The notes under the pieces: model-generated
Seen by the model: only the letters and a program-made list of their open reading frames with translations
Database searches by the model: none
What the model was told of the DNA's origin: nothing
Translations under genes and position numbers: made by a program
Shown here: one piece after another, positions 6,094-8,839 of the stretch
How the letters are laid out: every line of letters starts with the position of its first letter
Numbering within the stretch: position 1 is the first letter of the stretch
NCBI GenBank assembly: GCA_002685815.1
Contig: NYYM01000067.1
Location: 1 to 8,839, forward strand
Length of the DNA stretch: 8,839 bases
Origin: Dehalococcoidales bacterium
GTDB taxonomy: Bacteria; Chloroflexota; Dehalococcoidia; Dehalococcoidales; UBA2162
Reading direction: 5' to 3'

Positions 6094-7287
6094 ATGACAG
6101 GCCCTTTAGACGGGATTCGAGTGCTCGATGTCAGTCGTATACTTTCCGGTCCCTTTTGCACCATGCTTTTAGCCGATATGGGAGCCGAGGTAATCAAGGT
6201 GGAACGGCCCGGCGACGGCGACCCGGCGAGGATTTTAGGTCCGAAAGTTGGAGAGGAACGAGCGTATTTCATCAGCGTAAACCGTGGTAAGAAGAGTATC
6301 ACACTGGACATCTCAAAGCAAGAAGGACAGCGACTCTTCCTTGACCTGATACCCCACTTGGATGTGCTGGTAGAGAATTTCGTACCGGGCACGATGTCTC
6401 GATTCGGACTGGACTATCAGAATTTGGCAGAACATAATCCAAGACTGGTCTATGCCAGCATTTCGGGTTTCGGTCAGGATGGACCCTCCGCTACCCGCCC
6501 CGCGCTGGATATAATCGTTCAGGCGATGGGGGGAATTATGAGTCTCACCGGTGAGCCGGGCGGTCCTCCCATTCGCCCCGGTGCATCTCTCGGAGATAGC
6601 ACCGCCGGTCTTTTCACAGCTTTGGCTATTGTTTCGGCCCTTTGGCAGCGTCAGACGACCGGGCGTGGACAATATATCGATGTGTCTATGCTCGACTGCC
6701 AAGTGACCATGATGGAAAATGCTTTCTCTCGGTATTTTGCCACCGGAGAAGTGCCGGGCCCGCTTGGCTCACGCCATCCGGCTGCTGCCCCCTTTCAGGC
6801 TTTTCGCGCTTTTGATAAGTATTTCGTGGTTGCTCTTATTACGGATGATACCAATACCTGGCAGCGCTTCTGTCACGCTATCGAGCGCCCTGACATTGGC
6901 AATGATGAGCGTTTCATTACCAACACAAACAGAGTAAAACACCTAGACACTCTAACAGAAATTCTAAACTCCGTTTTTGCTAAAGAATCGGCTGCTCACT
7001 GGCTATCAGTATTGACCGCAGCGGACATTCCTTGCGGTCCTGTCAATGATATTAAAGCGGTAACTGAAGACCCCCAAATTCGTCATCGCGGTATGATGAC
7101 CGCTATCCCCCACCCTTCTGACGGCGCCTGGCAGGTAGAAAATACGCCTTTTCGGTTCAGTGACGCCATTACCGGTCCCACAGGGCCATCGCCAAAGCTG
7201 GGGGAGCATACCAGGAGTGTTCTCGAAGAAATACTGGGGCTGTCCAAGCCGAAAATGGATTCCTTGAAAGAGAAAAATATTATTTAA
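6094..7287 (+). CDS. Class III (CaiB/BaiF) CoA-transferase, candidate OSB CoA-transferase
   Basis: Moves CoA from an acyl-CoA donor to a carboxylic acid. The 397-residue length and motifs are classic for family III: GIRVLDVSRILSGPF (7-21), ADMGAEVIKVERP (27-39), NRGKKSITLD (63-72), ENFVPGTMSRFGLDY (94-108), SISGFGQDGP (122-131), the GDSTAGLFTALA segment with Asp168 matching the catalytic aspartate of formyl-CoA transferase, and IPCGPVNDI (312-320). Substrate cannot be read from sequence. Its place between menC and menB, where the ligase MenE would act, suggests it makes o-succinylbenzoyl-CoA. Benzylsuccinate CoA-transferase, from the same family, handles a chemically similar acid. The ATG at 6094 follows GGAGG at 6085-6089. 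Family is near certain; the menaquinone role is inference. Confidence 0.93.
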   Translation: MTGPLDGIRVLDVSRILSGPFCTMLLADMGAEVIKVERPGDGDPARILGPKVGEERAYFISVNRGKKSITLDISKQEGQRLFLDLIPHLDVLVENFVPGTMSRFGLDYQNLAEHNPRLVYASISGFGQDGPSATRPALDIIVQAMGGIMSLTGEPGGPPIRPGASLGDSTAGLFTALAIVSALWQRQTTGRGQYIDVSMLDCQVTMMENAFSRYFATGEVPGPLGSRHPAAAPFQAFRAFDKYFVVALITDDTNTWQRFCHAIERPDIGNDERFITNTNRVKHLDTLTEILNSVFAKESAAHWLSVLTAADIPCGPVNDIKAVTEDPQIRHRGMMTAIPHPSDGAWQVENTPFRFSDAITGPTGPSPKLGEHTRSVLEEILGLSKPKMDSLKEKNII

Positions 7288-7313
7288 TGCTAAGTATAAA
7301 ACCAGAACGATAG

Positions 7314-7319
7314 GGAGGT
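7314..7319 (+). promoter_or_regulatory. Strong ribosome-binding site of menB
   Basis: GGAGGT lies seven bases before the menB ATG. Between the CoA-transferase stop and this start are 39 AT-rich bases, the longest untranslated gap inside the operon after the leader. No convincing promoter or terminator is visible in it. Unlike the upstream coupled genes, menB therefore appears to be translated independently. Confidence 0.8.
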
Positions 7320-7326
7320 ATCAGCA

Positions 7327-8124
7327 ATGGCAAATGATTTCCAAGACATAATTTATTCTAAGAAGGACGCTGTTGCCCGGATGAGTATTAACCGTCCGGA
7401 AGTCCTGAATGCATTTCGTCCTCAGACAATAGACGAGCTGAGAGCTGCTTTTCAGGATGCATGGAATGATAATGAAATCGGTGTGGTGGTGCTGGGCGGG
7501 AGTGGTCATTTCTGCGTTGGAGGAGACGTGAAAGTGCGCGGTCAGGGCGGTTATGAAGACAGTAGCGGTCATCCTCGCCTTCAGGTGACCCACTTGCATC
7601 GGCTCATCCGGGAAATACCCAAGCCGGTTATTGCTATGGTAGATGGTTACGCCATAGGCGGCGGTCATATCCTGCACGTCCTTTGCGACCTGACCATTGC
7701 TTCTACCCGAGCGGAATTCGGTCAGATTGGGCCTAAATACGGCAGCTTTGACGGTGGTTTTGGCGCTATATATCTGGCTCATATAGTGGGCGAGAAAAAA
7801 GCCCGTGAAATCTGGTATCTCTGTAAGCGTTACTCGGCTCAGGAAGCTCTGGAGATGAGACTTGTCAACATAGTCGTACCGCCTGAACAGCTGGAAGAAA
7901 CGGTAATCTCCTGGTCCGGTGCGTTACTCCAGAGAGGACCTACCGCTCTTCGTTTCTTGAAACATGCTTTCAATGCAGATACTGACCACGTTTACGGCAT
8001 TCAAAATCTGGCTCACGGAGCTACTTCATTCTATTACGATACCGATGAAGGCAGGGAGGGAACCAATGCCTTTCTGGAGAAGCGTCCTCCTGATTTTTCA
8101 CGTTTCCGCAAACATCCCTGGTAA
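7327..8124 (+). CDS. menB: 1,4-Dihydroxy-2-naphthoyl-CoA synthase MenB
   Basis: Cyclises o-succinylbenzoyl-CoA to 1,4-dihydroxy-2-naphthoyl-CoA, a Dieckmann-type ring closure in the crotonase fold. The 265-residue protein matches MenB throughout: [16 protein letters not shown] (23-38), [11 protein letters not shown] (62-72), [17 protein letters not shown] (109-125), [13 protein letters not shown] (135-147), [10 protein letters not shown] (157-166), and the C-terminal [14 protein letters not shown] tail. Tyr76, Ser140, Asp142 and Tyr237 align with catalytic residues of the Escherichia coli enzyme. Gln133, Gly135 and Trp163 match the bicarbonate-binding set of type I MenB; type II enzymes carry an aspartate in place of that glycine. 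It therefore should need bicarbonate. Translation starts at an ATG behind a strong GGAGGT. It confirms that the pathway runs through OSB-CoA, so an activating enzyme is required. Confidence 0.97.
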   Translation: MANDFQDIIYSKKDAVARMSINRPEVLNAFRPQTIDELRAAFQDAWNDNEIGVVVLGGSGHFCVGGDVKVRGQGGYEDSSGHPRLQVTHLHRLIREIPKPVIAMVDGYAIGGGHILHVLCDLTIASTRAEFGQIGPKYGSFDGGFGAIYLAHIVGEKKAREIWYLCKRYSAQEALEMRLVNIVVPPEQLEETVISWSGALLQRGPTALRFLKHAFNADTDHVYGIQNLAHGATSFYYDTDEGREGTNAFLEKRPPDFSRFRKHPW

Positions 8125-8143
8125 AAATGGAGATGATACTTTA

Positions 8144-8839
8144 GTGCCTAACAAAATGAAGGTCTGGTATTGGGCTGCGCGCCCTTTTACCCTAAGCGCT
8201 TCTATTATTCCGGTACTGGCAGGTTCGGCGCTGGCATTTCTTCAGGAACAGTTCAACCCCTTCCTTTTTGTCTTGATAATGGTAGCCAGCGTTCTTGTTC
8301 AAGCAGGGGCAAATATGGTAGATGAGTTCTCCGACCATACCCGTCCTGAAGGAAACAATAAACTGCTGGCGACCTATAAGGTCATCGCCCTGGGTCTTTT
8401 ATCCAGCCGAGCCGTCAAGCTGGGAGCGACGGTCTGTTTCGGCATAGCTACCGCTATCGGTCTTTATCTGATAACCATTGTAGGCTGGCCACTGCTGGTA
8501 ATCTGTTTAGCTAGCATTGCCGTAGCATATTTTCACGCTGCCGGACCCAAACCTCTCGGTTCCATCGGATTGGGGCATATGCTGGTTTTTATTTTTATGG
8601 GCCCGGTTATGGTAATCGGCTCCAATTACGTTCAAACACAGATTCTTGCAGTTGAAGCGTTCTGGCTTTCCTTACCTGTTGGATGCACGGTTACAGCCAT
8701 TCTGGTAGCTAACGACCTGCGTGATTTGGAGGAAGATAAAGCCGCCGGTAAGATAACCACCATAACGCTGTTCGGTCGTTTCTTCGGACACCTAGAGTGG
8801 ATAATTCTGGTAGCTGTCTCCTTTCTGACGATTACTATA
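8144..8839 (+). CDS. menA: 1,4-Dihydroxy-2-naphthoate polyprenyltransferase MenA (partial, UbiA family)
   Basis: Membrane enzyme that attaches a polyprenyl chain to 1,4-dihydroxy-2-naphthoate, giving demethylmenaquinone. The first 232 residues are visible and the frame is open at the right edge; the family is usually near 300. It starts WYWAARPFTLSASIIPVLAG, typical of MenA. The first aspartate-rich motif is NMVDEFSD (57-64) and the second is NDLRDLEEDKAAGK (190-203); both bind Mg-diphosphate in UbiA enzymes. Hydrophobic segments lie near residues 14-32, 40-58, 93-113, 116-131, 145-165, 175-190 and from 218 to the edge. The GTG at 8144 is preferred, with GGAG at 8129-8132, a rather long spacing of 11. 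An in-frame ATG at 8156 is the alternative but has no ribosome-binding site. It follows menB by 19 bases. Confidence 0.92.
   Translation, partial: MPNKMKVWYWAARPFTLSASIIPVLAGSALAFLQEQFNPFLFVLIMVASVLVQAGANMVDEFSDHTRPEGNNKLLATYKVIALGLLSSRAVKLGATVCFGIATAIGLYLITIVGWPLLVICLASIAVAYFHAAGPKPLGSIGLGHMLVFIFMGPVMVIGSNYVQTQILAVEAFWLSLPVGCTVTAILVANDLRDLEEDKAAGKITTITLFGRFFGHLEWIILVAVSFLTITI

Noticed and set aside
4982..6097. Long + strand open frame as a protein-coding gene in its own right
   Set aside because: It is entirely antisense to menC, which has complete active-site motifs and a perfect ribosome-binding site. The product is Ser/Pro/Ala/Arg-rich with no domain. It is kept only as a finding about the junctions.
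6094..6250. Minus-strand promoter for menC inside the CoA-transferase gene
   Set aside because: A TATACG element at 6136-6141 (minus strand) was the best candidate, but no acceptable -35 box lies at the right distance. Where menC transcription starts remains unknown.
7264..7300. Possible internal promoter ahead of menB (TTGAAA at 7264-7269 and TATAAA at 7295-7300)
   Set aside because: The boxes are 25 bases apart, far from the 16-18 needed, and no better-spaced partner exists. The AT-richness of the gap alone is not enough.
8127..8144. Five-codon minicistron (ATGGAGATGATACTTTAG) whose stop overlaps the menA GTG
   Set aside because: It has no ribosome-binding site of its own and is explained by the GGAG ribosome-binding site of menA. 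Stop/start overlap of this kind arises easily by chance.

Overview
The window carries a compact bacterial gene cluster for the classical (Men, o-succinylbenzoate) route of menaquinone biosynthesis. In order it holds the 3' end of an upstream gene, a TetR-family regulator, menF, menD, menH, an inverted menC, a class III (CaiB/BaiF) CoA-transferase, menB, and the first 232 codons of menA, which runs off the right edge. A near-consensus sigma70 promoter and tightly packed genes with overlapping starts and stops indicate a bacterium. The CoA-transferase, the moderate base composition and the upstream fragment (recalled as resembling an iron-sulfur, epoxyqueuosine-reductase-like protein) suggest an anaerobe, possibly Chloroflexota/Dehalococcoidia. 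That placement is a guess from style and was not tested.

Layout. Positions 1-230 hold the end of a leftward-truncated reading frame. Positions 227-288 hold a promoter (TTGACA, 17 bases, TATCAT) followed at once by a 20-base imperfect palindrome, a likely operator for the TetR protein encoded at 299-931. TetR, menF, menD and menH then overlap one another by 4 to 11 bases, as in a translationally coupled operon. menC (4933-6069) is on the opposite strand. Its 3' end overlaps the menH 3' end by 53 bases, and its TTG start lies 24 bases from the ATG of the CoA-transferase. The + strand then continues with the CoA-transferase (6094-7287), menB (7327-8124) and menA (8144 to the edge).

Pathway logic. 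MenF makes isochorismate from chorismate. MenD adds the succinyl semialdehyde unit from 2-oxoglutarate, MenH eliminates pyruvate, and MenC dehydrates the product to o-succinylbenzoate (OSB). OSB must then become its CoA thioester before MenB cyclises it to 1,4-dihydroxy-2-naphthoyl-CoA, and after thioester removal MenA prenylates the naphthoate. The usual OSB-CoA ligase (MenE) is not visible. A class III CoA-transferase sits exactly between menC and menB, so the main hypothesis is that OSB is activated by CoA transfer rather than by an ATP-dependent ligase. No DHNA-CoA thioesterase or MenG methyltransferase lies in the window, but the cluster is cut at the right edge.

Most worth a second look: the CoA-transferase in the MenE position; the inversion of menC inside an otherwise one-directional operon, with mirrored ribosome-binding sites forming a small hairpin between the divergent starts; a + strand open frame that bridges the inverted gene with ATGA junctions at both ends; and the dedicated TetR/operator control of a quinone pathway.
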